From: Gonatopus flavifemur
Lineage: Eukaryota; Arthropoda; Insecta; Hymenoptera; Dryinidae
Length of the DNA stretch: 64,000 nucleotides
Direction: 5' to 3'
Assembly: GCA_018340375.1 (NCBI GenBank)
Contig: JAFFJZ010000007.1
Location: 8,308,001 to 8,372,000 of the forward strand
Part shown: positions 48,931 to 60,869 of the stretch, in pieces
Numbering within the stretch: the first letter of the stretch is position 1
Layout of the letters: each line of letters opens with the position of its first letter
The notes under the pieces: model-generated
The model's input: only the letters and a program-made list of their open reading frames with translations
The model's database searches: none
What the model was told of the DNA's origin: nothing
Program-made: the position numbers and the translations under genes

Positions 48931-49304
48931 CCCTGCTAAAAATGCCAAGTGGAACCGAACAGAAAATTGTTGTCAGCTTTTGAATGGTTTCTTTCCCAGT
49001 TAATCCAGACAAAAAGTGACAAACTTTCTGCCCGATTGGGTCCAGAATTACCATATCAGAATATCCTGTCAAAAGCGACAGAAATTTTTTGAAACGGTTC
49101 TGTTTGGAATTCACAGACTGAGATATCCAGTCAAAAACTGACGAAAATTTTCCTGCAAGGTTTTGACAGGATATTAAAATTTGGTAATTTCGGACCAAAT
49201 CGGGTAAAAAATTTGTCAGTTTTTGTCTGAATTACCTGGAAAGGAAATTGTTCAAAACCTGACAACAATTTTCTGTCCAATTCTGCTTGACATTCTTAAC
49301 AAGG
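48931..49304. mobile_element. 374-bp foldback element, CCCTGC terminus, TT-flanked
   Basis: The left end is CCCTGCTAAAAATGCCAAG. The right end, complemented, is CCTTGTTAAGAATGTCAAG. TT lies on both sides. The arms pair for about 140 bp, and the interior repeats TTTTGACAGGAT and CAGAAAATTGTTGTCAG words. It is non-coding. Confidence 0.8.
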
Positions 49305-49306
49305 TT

Positions 49307-52300
49307 GATAAACATTTATCTCACGCTTGGTGAATGTTATTTTTTCACCAGAGTAATGATTCGATTAATAACGACACGTTTTTAATAATCGGGTTAATAA
49401 TTCCTTCGATATTGTATAATTAAGTATTCTGATGATCCATATTCAATGTATCAATAATTGTATCAATTAAGAATTAACCATTCAACCGCAATGAATTTTC
49501 ATATCTTGATTCATTAACAAAGGTAGCTCAAGGTTTCAATACAATAAACCACTACCATTCCGAGGACAGAGTATAGATCTTTTCATTACCTGTAATGTAG
49601 AGCGTAGTGCTTGAGAATAGACCAATAGAATCCTTCTCTGTATCAATTTTCAACGATATGCTTCCGTTAACGCTGTCGTCATAGTTTCATTGAAATGTCT
49701 GAACCGTCTGTACTGAAATGATTCTGTAACTCGCTCGCAATTCTCTTTCCATGAATATTGACTCTCGGTTCAATTGTAACCCAACGTTATTGATCCCTCA
49801 TCGATCACAATCGCTCGACTGATATGAAATACATTTTCATTTCATGGCAATATTTGTTTGTCTCTCCATTTCTGAAGACACAGATAATTATTGGATCGTT
49901 TCAACTGTTTCACATGAATAATATTTAATTAATTGAACATGAAACTTTGGAGCAAAAAATTCAGAGTCAACCAATCTGGTCTTTTTGTTTGTAATTAATT
50001 AGAACAAAATTGCATTATCAGCGAATGAGGAAACTCTATTCAGTTTTTTTGACATATTTCAATGAGAGTAACTCATCTGCAAGTCCTTTGAGAGCAGAGC
50101 TGAATTCTCGGAATGATTCTGGAACACCAAGACTGAATTTCAAGTAAGCTGCAGCCACATTCAGCTGGACTTTTTACAATGCAGACTTTCAGCCCGATTT
50201 CTCCGTGATCGTTGCCATAACAATTGTTTCTACGTGGGCAAACACTATCCACCCTCTGTTTCCAGAATAACTGAATAATCTGCCACACACGTCGTTAGTG
50301 CGGTTGGTTTTTAACTGCCTGCAGCAACAGAGAATCACCATAACACGAAATGTCACTGTGAAATTCTCATATAATCGGATATAGACAAACTTTATGAGTA
50401 CGAAGAGGATTTTATCCGGTTCGAATGATTTGGATATTCGTATTCGAAACTGAATTAGTAACGTTTGATGGAATACCATAAAATTTATGGAACAGGGAAA
50501 TATCTGATGAAATAACATCTTCTCTTCATATCAAACCTCACAAATTTTTGAGTTTATGAAGTAATTCAATGTATTAATTCGATAATAGATCGGTCAAGCT
50601 TTTCATGAGTGATTAAACATTTTACAATGACAGTCGATCTGCGACGTACCTGGGTTTCCAAGAAAATGTTAAATTTATACAGCTCAATGGAAGCTCTGTA
50701 ACACATCAGAGAGCTCATTTCGTCTCCCCGATATTAGGTACATCGGGATTTTTTCCCAACCTCCACTGCTTAACCTTTGCGTTACGATAGTCACCGAGGA
50801 TTCGGGTGGATAAAATCGATGCTTTCTTTTGGTGAAGGGTCAGCAAAGACATGACCCTCAGTCGAACTTGGTACGAGCGTATATTTGGATACCAGAAAGG
50901 GGAAGCCGAATTTTTTGCTCTTTAATCTTTTCCTATCTTTCGTGATCCGCTATTTTATCTTTTTTTCTCCTCTTCTTACACGGTACTTACACATTTTTCA
51001 AAGTATTTAAATTTGTCGTAACTTCGTACAAAATTATCACAGTAAATATATTTATTCTTCGAATGTGTTCGCCGTTGAATGTATACAACATGACAAATGC
51101 AGCAGTTTATTCGTTCGATTCGAATATTTATAAGCTCTGCCGTTCAATTTGGATTCACTTCCGAGCCTCTGAAAGATGATTAACGGTAATGAATATTCGA
51201 ACGTATTGGAATACAATATTCAAATCCGTGATACATTCGAATGAAAATTCGCAAAAAGATTGGAAAATTTCACAACGATTTCTGTGCAACGTTCCATCTT
51301 TGACCACGAATGAATGATTTATCGGTTGAGTTTGTCAAGTATAGTAATACGATTTTCACACGATAGGAACCTCCTCATTCCCAATACCATAGATTCGTAT
51401 CGAGAAAGTTGCTCAAGAGATATCTTGTCGAATGAGTTAACTTCTCCGATGTTTCGAAAATTTCATCTCAAGAATTTGTGTGGAAAAATTTCAAAGTTGA
51501 TTTCGGTGGGAATAGATCCAATCCAGGAGATTCGAGAAACTGCTGTGAATAGCCGAGGGCGTTCAAAAATAAACGAACCAAGTGTAAAGTATGCACAGTC
51601 GTTCAGTGACCGTACAGCAAATTCATTAACACCATCGTCCGTTGTTCCTGTGACGTTTTACTTTCTTTTGAACTCTCCCATTTAGGATATGGATGACAAT
51701 CGTGTTATGGACTAAACGCATTTCACTTAAGTAAATGGAATTAAAACTTCTTCCGCTACCTCGCTCTAGCTCTGATCATCATGACGAATGGAGTCTCGGA
51801 AAATCCAATTGGATGATTTTCACATCATATTCTTGAAGAGAAAGATTCAAAAATTCTATGATCCTCTTCCTTGGATGTTATTCTGTCTTTGAGCTTTCAA
51901 AGTTCTTTCTTCCCTTCTTATCTCTGTTTCTCTTTTTCACTCGCTGGCTGGTTGGTTGTCGGCCATAATAGCGAGGAATTCCGCTTTAATAAAAGGTTTC
52001 ATCTACCTTCACTCCTTGAAAAACTTTCCCTTCTTTTCTTTTCTCATTTCCTTTTCAACCTCGTATACCCGTGAGGCGGTAAAGTTGATTCAACTGTATT
52101 CGTTTAATTGCATTAACGGATAGTAGTACCAAGAAAAAGAGAAAAAAATATATACCGCCACGTCCCTGGAGAAGGGACTCGTTGAGTTACTCTTATTACA
52201 GTACCCACCTCTAATTTTATATTGTTGGATATTTGATTGGAATGATACAAGTCGACCATCTGATATGAACAAGCCCCCGAAGTATGGTTTGAAGTTATAC

Positions 52301-53689
52301 GCGCATTGTTTGATCGTTCGATAACTCGCGGGATGAGTATCCAAAGTGTGAATACCGTATCAAAGCCATCGAAGAGCAAACATACTTTATGACTTGGCTA
52401 CTGTTTAACTCGACCGAATGGGAACGAATTCATGAAAGACCTTGCTCCACGTTACAAGCAACTGACGGAATTTACAATGTGCCTGACTTGGAAAATCTGT
52501 TTGGAATAAATCGCATCGGGGACGCTGCGGTTGTATGTTTCCTTTGTTTTTCTTTTCCCCTTTTCATCGTCAACACATTCGCAAGTGCGTCATTGTATAA
52601 CACGTATGTTGCGTCGACTCGATTGAAATGTGTGATTCAAAAAATAAACGTATCAAACAAAAACTGGGCTGGTTGAGTATGAGACAACTAAAAAAGTCAG
52701 TTATTACAAACGAAATATTTGGAACAGACTTTTCATTCAACCGAAATGAATTGTTCTGCTCGAATTTTAGCCGATTCTTTGTCAAGAAGAACTATAAAAC
52801 TATTATGGAATAGTACTGTATCACAGCGAATGTTATTAGAAAACAGGGAAATGTATTTTACGATAGAAAATTCAAAAGTCGTTTTCAAACTATAAAACGG
52901 AATGGGATTGTCTCTCCTACACCCACTTCGTTCTGCTGTCCGCGTCTGCTCATTCAATTTATTTGCAGCTACTTCCCACGTTTCAATGTTTTCCTTCACT
53001 CGCAACTTGCTATGTTCATACAAACTCACAAATTCATGTTGTTTTTACAATATTGTCTAATTTCGAATGAGATTTGACTGGATTTAATGAGTTCAATCAA
53101 GTTCGGGATGCACTGAAAAGATTCACCATACAATGCTTTACATTTCGTTTCTCACGTATCTTGAGTTGATTCTAATCCAATTCTGTTAAAAAAAAAAAAC
53201 AGTATAATTAGTCATGGAAAATGTTTTTTCAATATCAAAAGAGATTTCACGACAAACACCTTCGAAGGCTTACGAAAATCACATATTTATACGAGGATGA
53301 GATCCTCAGGTGACAAGAGGAACATATGTCGCGATATTGCGTAGTAATGTCGACATCTTCATGAACAGAACATGACGCGAGAAAAGAAATTCCCCTATTT
53401 GAATGGATCAATTCTTCATCGGAAGTATGCATCCACCGCTTCTCGCTACGTATATTCTCAACGAGAAATGATATCAGATAATCAGAGAAGACAGCAGCGG
53501 GATCAGGAATCTTGTAAAAATGATTTATTTTCATGGAGGCGAGGAATTGGTTGATCCGATTCAAATCATATATCAGGTATTCGAATGAATTTATTTTCTC
53601 GAGGAAGAAAGGAGTGATCGTAATGCGGAGACGATGTGGAACTTAATTTTCATATTGTTTCTGACAACGAAAATGAGTTAAGAAATAAC
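49307..53689. other. Gene-free stretch
   Basis: No gene can be supported. Frames such as 51314-51685 (+) and 52389-52676 (+) are open but show no domain, signal peptide or composition that sets them apart. A polyA run lies near 53190. Confidence 0.45.
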
Positions 53690-53692
53690 TTA

Positions 53693-53800
53693 CCCCAAGA
53701 GAACACAAACCTCCAAATACGTCCAACGGAGGTACTTGAACGTCTATTGGACGTCCAGTACGTCTATTGGACGTTCTTGGGGGTTTGTGTTCTCTTTGGG
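53693..53800. mobile_element. 108-bp MITE with TTA duplication
   Basis: The ends are CCCCAAGAGAACACAAACC and, complemented, CCCAAAGAGAACACAAACC. TTA lies at 53690-53692 and 53801-53803. The interior repeats CGTCCAATGGACGT-like words. The GAGAACA terminus resembles that of the element at 43345. Confidence 0.8.
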
Positions 53801-53803
53801 TTA

Positions 53804-55004
53804 TAAACCCAACTTTTCAACCTAAAAGACTACAGCCATTTCATTCTTATCGATTCCTCTCAAAATAAAATGAAATGAAATACAGTAAGAAACATTCTCT
53901 CCAAAAGACTCCAAATTTCAGTAGAAGAAGTGATAGGAACATTATCTGTAGAGAGATTAAGAATTTAACTTCGAAAACGCTACATTGTTGGGAAAAAATT
54001 CTTAAATTTGATACGAGATTTTTGGTGAAATATCAGATTCCCATAATCTATGTAATCATACCTTTTAAATTTAATATTAGGGATGAAATTTTTAAATTTC
54101 GTTCTGAAATGTAACAATTATTTGAATATAATCGGTCGATCTCTTGCATTTATTATAGACAATTAAACATTCTTCATTAGGGAAGCGAAAACCGCGCCTT
54201 CGTTTTCGAGTTTCAATCAGATATGTTAGTTTTTCATGTTTCAAGAGTTCTCTCTGAAGAGCAGCTAACAAGAGGATTTTTAGGGGTCGCTCAAGATTTT
54301 AAAAAATTCTAAAAATCATCTAAATTAACGTTTGTTGAATTTTTTTCTCGTGGCGATGAAATATAGTACCTCAGAAATAGCGATTCTCTCAAAGCTAAAG
54401 TTAAAAATATTCATTCTTAAAGATCGCTCAAGATTCGTGAACGTTTTTCATTACATTGTTTTTGATGGTCCCGAGCGACCTTTGAGAATTCATAGTGATA
54501 TTCAACATGTACTTCACTTTCAATTAGAAACTTAATGGATAAGAATACCCCACGTGATGGAAAAGAAATTCAATACATCACAAGAACATAAATTTTCCTA
54601 ATAAATTAATTGATTGAAAGAATGACATTACTCAAATCAAAAGAAATTTCGAATAAAATGATTAATTGATTTTATAAATTTGAGGAATGCATTTTGTTTG
54701 ATAATTTTAGAGATTTTGACTCGGAAAAATCAGATGCAATGAATTAAAAAATGTTCATAAATTCTGGATGACCTTTAAAAGTCAATATTTTGAGCTGTAA
54801 ATTCGGGGAAGTTACTATGTTTTTGGGCAATGAAGAGAAATTTTAGAATTTTTCCAAATCTGGAGCGATCCTTGAGAAATTTTTCCTTCTGAACTGATTG
54901 AAACATCAGAAACTGACATATTCCCATACGAGACACGAAAACAAGATAAGTTGGGGTTTTGTGCCACCCTAGTGTATGGACACATTTTTATTGAGATATT
55001 TTAA
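53804..55004. other. Gene-free stretch
   Basis: AT-rich DNA, with nothing recognisable before the palindrome begins near 55005. Confidence 0.45.
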
Positions 55005-55327
55005 GATTAATTAAACTCTCCATTATGCCATAATCTTGATACTGCAACACTTTTCGAACGTAACATTCAATATTCGCAAATGAGAGTAATTTGAAATCGG
55101 CTTCATTGATCTTTTTCCATTCATTTTTCCAGAAAAATTTGGAGAATTTCGAAATAAGCCAATTAATTTATGTTTGCACAAACTCCGACAAGTCTAATTT
55201 GTCAATTCCAAGCGGTCAGTGCGTGACAGCTCCACCCTCGTTGCTAAAATCACCCCACAGTAGCTCGCGAAACATAAAAATCCTCTAATGAACAGGCCAA
55301 GATATGAGAATGACGCGGAAAATAGTA

Positions 55328-56013
55328 TGTTTCAGCCACGAATATCCTAGTGAAGCTTCTCTTCGAAGTCGTGCAGAATTTTGCATGATTGTTCCTTCCC
55401 TCATTACAATCTTACTGTATACTTTCTCTATGTACAGAGTTTCCCCACTGGTTGAAAAACGCAAGGATATCCGGAGGAATCGAACGGATAAGGTGTATCG
55501 TAATAAAACTATTACTATTTACTATAATATCTTCGGAATCGAAGGAGCGACGAGATTTATATCTTTCTCTGTAGCTTGGTTTGCGGCGACTGACTTGACG
55601 ACAAGAAGACGCAAGCGGGTTGGTTGAAAAAATCTGAACGTAAACGAAGTTTTACGGATACTACCGAATACTAGGAATCGTACGTCACGCCTATGTTAAT
55701 TACGTAAACATACACATATAATAAGTACATGAAACAAACAAAATATTAGGAATTTTGTGGGACAAATAAAATATAATATTTCTTCAATACCCGCACGGAG
55801 AATGCGACATCGGGCACCTGTTAGGAGAGGCCCAAAGTCGCATTTCCCTTTGCGGTGTTTGAAGAAAATAATATGTGCACCTCGTGGGAGACGAAAATTC
55901 ACGACTCGTGTGGTTACCGCGCTCGCTATGCTCGCACGGTAAGTTCCACACTCGTCGGAAATTTCCGTTTTCTCCCACTCGATGCACAATGTACTATTGT
56001 TAAATATCTAACA
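55328..56013 (-). mobile_element. BEL/Pao LTR (full, left arm)
   Basis: Read on the minus strand, the LTR starts TGTTAGATATTTAACAATAG directly after a purine-rich tract (AATGGGGACCGG) and ends GTGGCTGAAACA, giving TG...CA ends and 686 bp. The position after the integrase C-terminus marks it as the 3' LTR. The outside flank (55005-55327) is shared with the other arm. Confidence 0.72.
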
Positions 56014-56256
56014 CCGGTCCCCATTGAAAGTCTTCTTTCAATAGTCAAACTATGTTGTGCGCATACATTCCAAACATTTTAATTTACACTGTAAGGTATC
56101 TGAGTGATACTACGGAATTAAACATTCTTATAATTTGATACCTCATTCTCAAGCTAACAAGAATGAATACAGTGGAAACAGAACTATCGTAGGTCACCAC
56201 TTAAATGGTCTATAAACAAATGTTACATAATTCTCACAAATGACAGGTAAAAACGA

Positions 56257-57686
56257 TTAACTTGTACAAGGCTCGATAGGCAATATACAGATTTTTGTTA
56301 GAGGTCTTATAAAGAGACCAGTAGCAGTCTTAATAGTAGCTGATCGACAAATGCCATCAGTGCCGATGTGAGTTTCCGGTAGACGTCCCATTATCCATTG
56401 CAAAGGGTATAGATGTTGCCGTTTAAGCAGTACGAGCTGCCGAATCTTTAACTGGACATCTTCATTGCTTGTCCACTTTTGACGGTTCGGCAGATTGTGG
56501 AGGTACTCAGAACTCCAACGCCGCCAGAAATTTTGTCGTAACAATTCCATTCTTTGCCATCTGCTTAACCGGTGTTCATTCAAAGAGGTCAGATCAGGGA
56601 TGGGAAACTATTAGAGCCTCGCCAATCAGGAAATGTCCCGGAGTGAGCCCCGCAAAGTCGTTTGGGTCTTCAGACAATGGGGATACTGGTCGAGAGTTTA
56701 AGATAGATTCGATCTTGCAGAGAATGGTAGCCATCTGCTCGAATGTCGAAAACGCGTTGCCCAGGATTCTATACAAATGATGTTTAGCGGACTTCACGGC
56801 TTCGTGGATGTTGTTTGCTGCCGCTTCTGCGGGTTGAAGCGCTCCTTTAGCCTGATGTACAGCCTCCGCCACCTCCTCCGACGCTGCTACTGCGATATTA
56901 ATAGAGTTATTAGCGTCCTCCACCGCTTCCAATACGTCATTAGCAAGTGCTTCAGCAATTTCCAGTGATTTGCGGGTTTCTTCCACGAATTCTCGTGCCA
57001 CCTCCGCTCTCCTCCGCACCTCCACCACCTCCCGAAGCGATAATGATTGTTCTTGCTGGATGTTCGAAACATGTTGGATCGCCCTGATCGTCAGGTTAGC
57101 CGCATTTGCTAGATCTCTCATTACGAAAGCTTGAGGCGAGGGAGGATCATCGTCCTGAACGGATGTACTCGGAACTGCTGCTCCAGGATATTTTTCATTC
57201 GTGACGCTTAGGGCCCTCGGAGGTGGAGGACAAATTTTTCCATACTCTCCCTGAGGCGTTCATCGATTCCTGCCCTGTCAAGCATTTCGTTGACCAGCTG
57301 CCTCACAATAAAGGGGTATCTCCTATAAAACGCCCATCACTTCTTCACTTGTTGGGGATTGTGGTTAATGCCCCAAATTGCCTGTTGCAGTGAATAATCG
57401 AGGCGGGATTTCTTATTCAGGTAGTCGTCCCAGAGGTCTGGACGGTCGTAGTATAGTTCGGCAAGAGCAATCGTGGCCCAATGATCCGCAAAATAGTCCT
57501 GGGTCCATGGTTTTTTTCTTAGCGGGTTTCTTCCAGGCATCTTGAGATTTTCTGAATTTCACTGGTACTAAAAATTTTGAGGATATAATCTGAGTTGGAA
57601 GAAAAAAATTCCTGGAGATCTCTATTAGCTCCAGTGAAGGACGTGCCGTTATCAGAAAACATCGTAATTATCTTTGCTCTCCGTGC
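56257..57686 (-). pseudogene. BEL/Pao polyprotein 3' portion, left arm (inverted copy)
   Basis: This is the mirror of 58013-59443. It covers the integrase strand containing FSDNGTSFTGANRDLQEFF, the foreign insert (about 56805-57564), then AVKSAKHHLYRILGNAFSTF, the catalytic-domain end, PGHFLIGEAL, and the C-terminal domain WQRMELLRQNFWRRWSSEYL through PLQWIMGRLPETH. One C fewer than the right arm near 56598 shifts the frame after IVSHP. The two predicted C-terminal peptides (175 and 108 residues) are identical in the two arms. Confidence 0.82.
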
Positions 57687-58140
57687 GCCGGAGATTTTGG
57701 CCGATAGCAGCACGTTCTATTGCAAGAAAAATTATTCGTGATTGCGTTGTCTGTTTTAAGAACAAGCCGATATGTTCACAAGCTAAAATGGGTGACTTAC
57801 CGTCCTCGCGAATTGTTCCTCCCAGGCCATTCGCTTACTGTGAGGTGGACTACGTAGGCCCCTTACACAAAAAGGTTTGAAATCGTCGTAACGCTCGTAA
57901 GGTCAAATGTTATATGGCTATTTTAGTTTGCTTCTCCACGAAGGCCATACACATCAAACTAGTCAGTGACCTCACTTCTATGGCCTTTCTGGCCGCGTTT
58001 AAAAGATTTACAGCACGGAGAGCAAAGATAATTACGATGTTTTCTGATAACGGCACGTCCTTCACTGGAGCTAATAGAGATCTCCAGGAATTTTTTTCTT
58101 CCAACTCAGATTATATCCTCAAAATTTTTAGTACCAGTGA
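57687..58140 (+). pseudogene. BEL/Pao integrase, zinc-binding and first catalytic part
   Basis: The spacer of the palindrome, read on the plus strand, gives FWPIAARSIARKIIRDCVVC (end of the HHCC-type zinc-binding domain), PSSRIVPPRPFAYCEVDYVG with the first catalytic aspartate, and after a stop CYMAILVCFSTKAIHIKLVS. The right arm then continues with FSDNGTSFTGA and the second aspartate. This is the order of a BEL/Pao integrase. A stop lies at about 57878 after PLHKKV. The reading continues into the foreign insert at about 58135. Confidence 0.83.
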
Positions 58141-58894
58141 AATTCAGAAAATCTCAAGATGCCTGGAAGAAACCCGCTAAGAAAAAAACCATGGACCCAG
58201 GACTATTTTGCGGATCATTGGGCCACGATTGCTCTTGCCGAACTATACTACGACCGTCCAGACCTCTGGGACGACTACCTGAATAAGAAATCCCGCCTCG
58301 ATTATTCACTGCAACAGGCAATTTGGGGCATTAACCACAATCCCCAACAAGTAAAGAAGTGATGGGCGTTTTATAGGAGATACCCCTTTATTGTGAGGCA
58401 GCTGGTCAACGAAATGCTTGACAGGGCAGGAATCGATGAACACCTCAGGGAGAGTATGGAAAAATTTGTCCTCCACCTCCGAGGGCCCTAAGCGCCACGA
58501 ATGAAAAATATCCTGGAGCAGCAGTTCCGAGTACATCCGTTCAGGACGATGATCCTCCCTCGCCTCAAGCTTTCGTAATGAGAGATCTAGCAAATGCGGC
58601 TAACCTGACGATCAGGGCGATCCAACATGTTTCGAACATCCAGCAAGAACAATCATTATCGCTTCGGGAGGTGGTGGAGGTGCGGAGGAGAGCGGAGGTG
58701 GCACGAGAATTCGTGGAAGAAACCCGCAAATCACTGGAAATTGCTGAAGCACTTGCTAATGACGTATTGGAAGCGGTGGAGGACGCTAATAACTCTATTA
58801 ATATCGCAGTAGCAGCGTCGGAGGAGGTGGCGGAGGCTGTACATCAGGCTAAAGGAGCGCTTCAACCCGCAGAAGCGGCAGCAAACAACATCCA
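58135..58894 (+). other. Foreign coding-like insert within BEL integrase (also at 56805-57564, minus)
   Basis: About 760 bp stand between the second aspartate region and the glutamate region (HEAVKSAKHH) of the integrase, where about 35 residues are normal. Two overlapping frames look protein-like. Frame 1 runs from 58159 (KKPWTQDYFADHWATIALAE, then YDRPDLWDDYLNKKSRLDYS) through one stop at 58360 to LRESMEKFVLHLRGP near 58490. Frame 3 runs from about 58490 through the ORF starting at 58578. It is rich in alanine, glutamate and valine with heptad-like spacing (VRRRAEVAREFVEETRKSLE), which suggests a coiled coil. It joins the integrase frame directly at NIHEAVKSAKHH. I do not recognise the source. 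It could be a captured gene fragment or part of another element. Confidence 0.6.
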
Positions 58895-59443
58895 CGAAGC
58901 CGTGAAGTCCGCTAAACATCATTTGTATAGAATCCTGGGCAACGCGTTTTCGACATTCGAGCAGATGGCTACCATTCTCTGCAAGATCGAATCTATCTTA
59001 AACTCTCGACCAGTATCCCCATTGTCTGAAGACCCAAACGACTTTGCGGGGCTCACTCCGGGACATTTCCTGATTGGCGAGGCTCTAATAGTTTCCCATC
59101 CCCTGATCTGACCTCTTTGAATGAACACCGGTTAAGCAGATGGCAAAGAATGGAATTGTTACGACAAAATTTCTGGCGGCGTTGGAGTTCTGAGTACCTC
59201 CACAATCTGCCGAACCGTCAAAAGTGGACAAGCAATGAAGATGTCCAGTTAAAGATTCGGCAGCTCGTACTGCTTAAACGGCAACATCTATACCCTTTGC
59301 AATGGATAATGGGACGTCTACCGGAAACTCACATCGGCACTGATGGCATTTGTCGATCAGCTACTATTAAGACTGCTACTGGTCTCTTTATAAGACCTCT
59401 AACAAAAATCTGTATATTGCCTATCGAGCCTTGTACAAGTTAA
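58894..59443 (+). pseudogene. BEL/Pao integrase C-terminal part, right arm
   Basis: It continues AVKSAKHHLYRILGNAFSTF, CKIESILNSRPVSPLSEDPN and LTPGHFLIGEALIVSHPLI, with a stop at 59109. After a frameshift, NEHRLSRWQRMELLRQNFWR through QWIMGRLPETHIGTDGICR and the terminal KICILPIEP follow, ending at 59443. The ILNSRP and PLTPGHFLIG motifs and the trailing domain (RWQ...FW..W..EYL) are typical of BEL/Pao polyproteins. The normal polyprotein continues through the break at 59109. It was probably already defective before or just after duplication. Confidence 0.85.
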
Positions 59444-59686
59444 TCGTTTTTACCTGTCATTTGTGAGAATTATGTAACATTTGTTTATAGACCATTTAAG
59501 TGGTGACCTACGATAGTTCTGTTTCCACTGTATTCATTCTTGTTAGCTTGAGAATGAGGTATCAAATTATAAGAATGTTTAATTCCGTAGTATCACTCAG
59601 ATACCTTACAGTGTAAATTAAAATGTTTGGAATGTATGCGCACAACATAGTTTGACTATTGAAAGAAGACTTTCAATGGGGACCGG

Positions 59687-60060
59687 TGTTAGATATTTAA
59701 CAATAGTACATTGTGCATCGAGTGGGAGAAAACGGAAATTTCCGACGAGTGTGGAACTTACCGTGCGAGCATAGCGAGCGCGGTAACCACACGAGTCGTC
59801 TCCCACGAGGTGCACATATTATTTTCTTCAAATACCGCAAAGGGAAATGCGACTTTGGGCCTCTCCTAACAGGTGCCCGAAGTCGCATTTTCCGTGCGGG
59901 TATTGAAGAAATATTATATTTTATTTGTCCCACAGAATTCCTAATATTTTGTTTGTTTCATGTACTTATTATATGTGTATGTTTACGTAATTAACATAGG
60001 CGTGACGTACGATTCCTAGTATTCGGTAGTATCCGTCAAACTTCGTTTACGTTCGAAACA
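59687..60060 (+). mobile_element. BEL/Pao LTR (internally deleted, right arm)
   Basis: It starts TGTTAGATATTTAACAATAG after the purine tract GGGGACCGG and ends TTCGAAACA at 60060. It is 374 bp against 686 bp in the left arm. The missing part lies between GTTTACGTTC and GAAACA. A 10-bp stretch present in the left LTR (near 55894) is absent. At least six substitutions are visible against the left copy. Confidence 0.75.
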
Positions 60061-60548
60061 TACTATTTTCCGCGTCATTCTCATATCTTGGCCTGTTCAT
60101 TAGAGGATTTTTATGTTTCGCGAGCTACTGTGGGGTGATTTTAGCAACGAGGGTGGGGCTGTCACGCACTGACCGCTTGGAATTGACAAATTAGACTTGT
60201 CGGAGCTTGTGCAAACATGAAGTAATTGGCTTATTTCGAAATTCTCCAAATTTTTCTGGAGAAATGAATGGAAAAATATTCATGAAGCCGATTTCAAATT
60301 ACTCTCATTCGCGAATATTGAATGTTACGTTCGAAAAGCGTCACAGTATCAAGATTATGGCATAATGGAGAGTTTGATTAATCATTTGTCATCAATAAGA
60401 GGACGTTATCAACGATTCCTTCAACATATGAAGTGAATATATTTTTCTCTTTCTCCCCTTATGAAGCGTAGATCTCTTTGGGTTGGCTCCTTAGTGAGAG
60501 TTCATATTCGTTCTAAAATCTGACATCGGAAGATGGTTTGTGGAATAA

Positions 60549-60735
60549 CACAATGTAGAAAATTTCTTTGTGGATTTACAAAAACAATATGAAAGTTCTT
60601 CACACAAACATTTTTGTGAGTTGACCAACATTTTTGATTTTCTCCAAATTTTGTTGAGGAATATACCAGAGAAAATGTTCGCATAAGAAACTACCAAATT
60701 TTTTTGTAAATCCACAAAGAAATTTTTCACAGTGT
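60549..60735. mobile_element. 187-bp MITE, CACTG-type terminus, TA-flanked
   Basis: The left end is CACAATGTAGAAAATTTCTT. The right end, complemented, is CACTGTGAAAAATTTCTTTG. TA lies at 60546-60547 and 60736-60737. The interior repeats TTTGTGGATTTACAAA words. The right terminus is very close to that of the CACTA element at 36672. Confidence 0.78.
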
Positions 60736-60869
60736 ATTTTATATTCTTCATATATTCTAGATACAGTCAGTCATTCTTTTTATAATTATTGTGAGGAATT
60801 GACAGAGGATACAGACCACTGTTCCGTACATCGTTTTCCGTTCTTCCTCAAGTTCATGTGACATGGGCA

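Larger units (their letters stand above)
55005..60383. repeat. 5.4-kb inverted duplication of a BEL/Pao 3' end and its flank
   Basis: The left arm 55005-57686 and right arm 58013-60383 are reverse complements around a 326-bp unique spacer (57687-58012). Each arm holds, from inside out: part of a BEL integrase, a foreign insert, the integrase C-terminal region, an LTR, and about 320 bp of outside flank. The arms differ in length by 312 bp, mainly because the right LTR has lost about 302 bp and lacks a 10-bp stretch. The inner arms appear identical apart from one indel. The outer arms carry several substitutions. Confidence 0.9.

Noticed and set aside
51314..51685. 123-residue plus-strand frame as a host exon
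   Set aside because: No recognisable domain, no clear splice sites and no supporting composition.
58627..58812. Open frame MFRTSSKNNHYRF... and its mirror at 56887-57072
   Set aside because: It overlaps the alanine/glutamate-rich frame in another phase and is a shadow; its composition is not protein-like.
55328..60060. Two LTRs as the ends of one complete BEL element
   Set aside because: The LTRs face opposite ways and both follow the 3' end of the integrase. There is no 5' LTR, gag, protease or reverse transcriptase between them.
55005..60383. Palindrome as a pure assembly artefact
   Set aside because: The arms differ by a 302-bp deletion, a 10-bp indel and several substitutions in the outer parts, so they are distinct sequences. 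An artefact in the inner part cannot be fully excluded.
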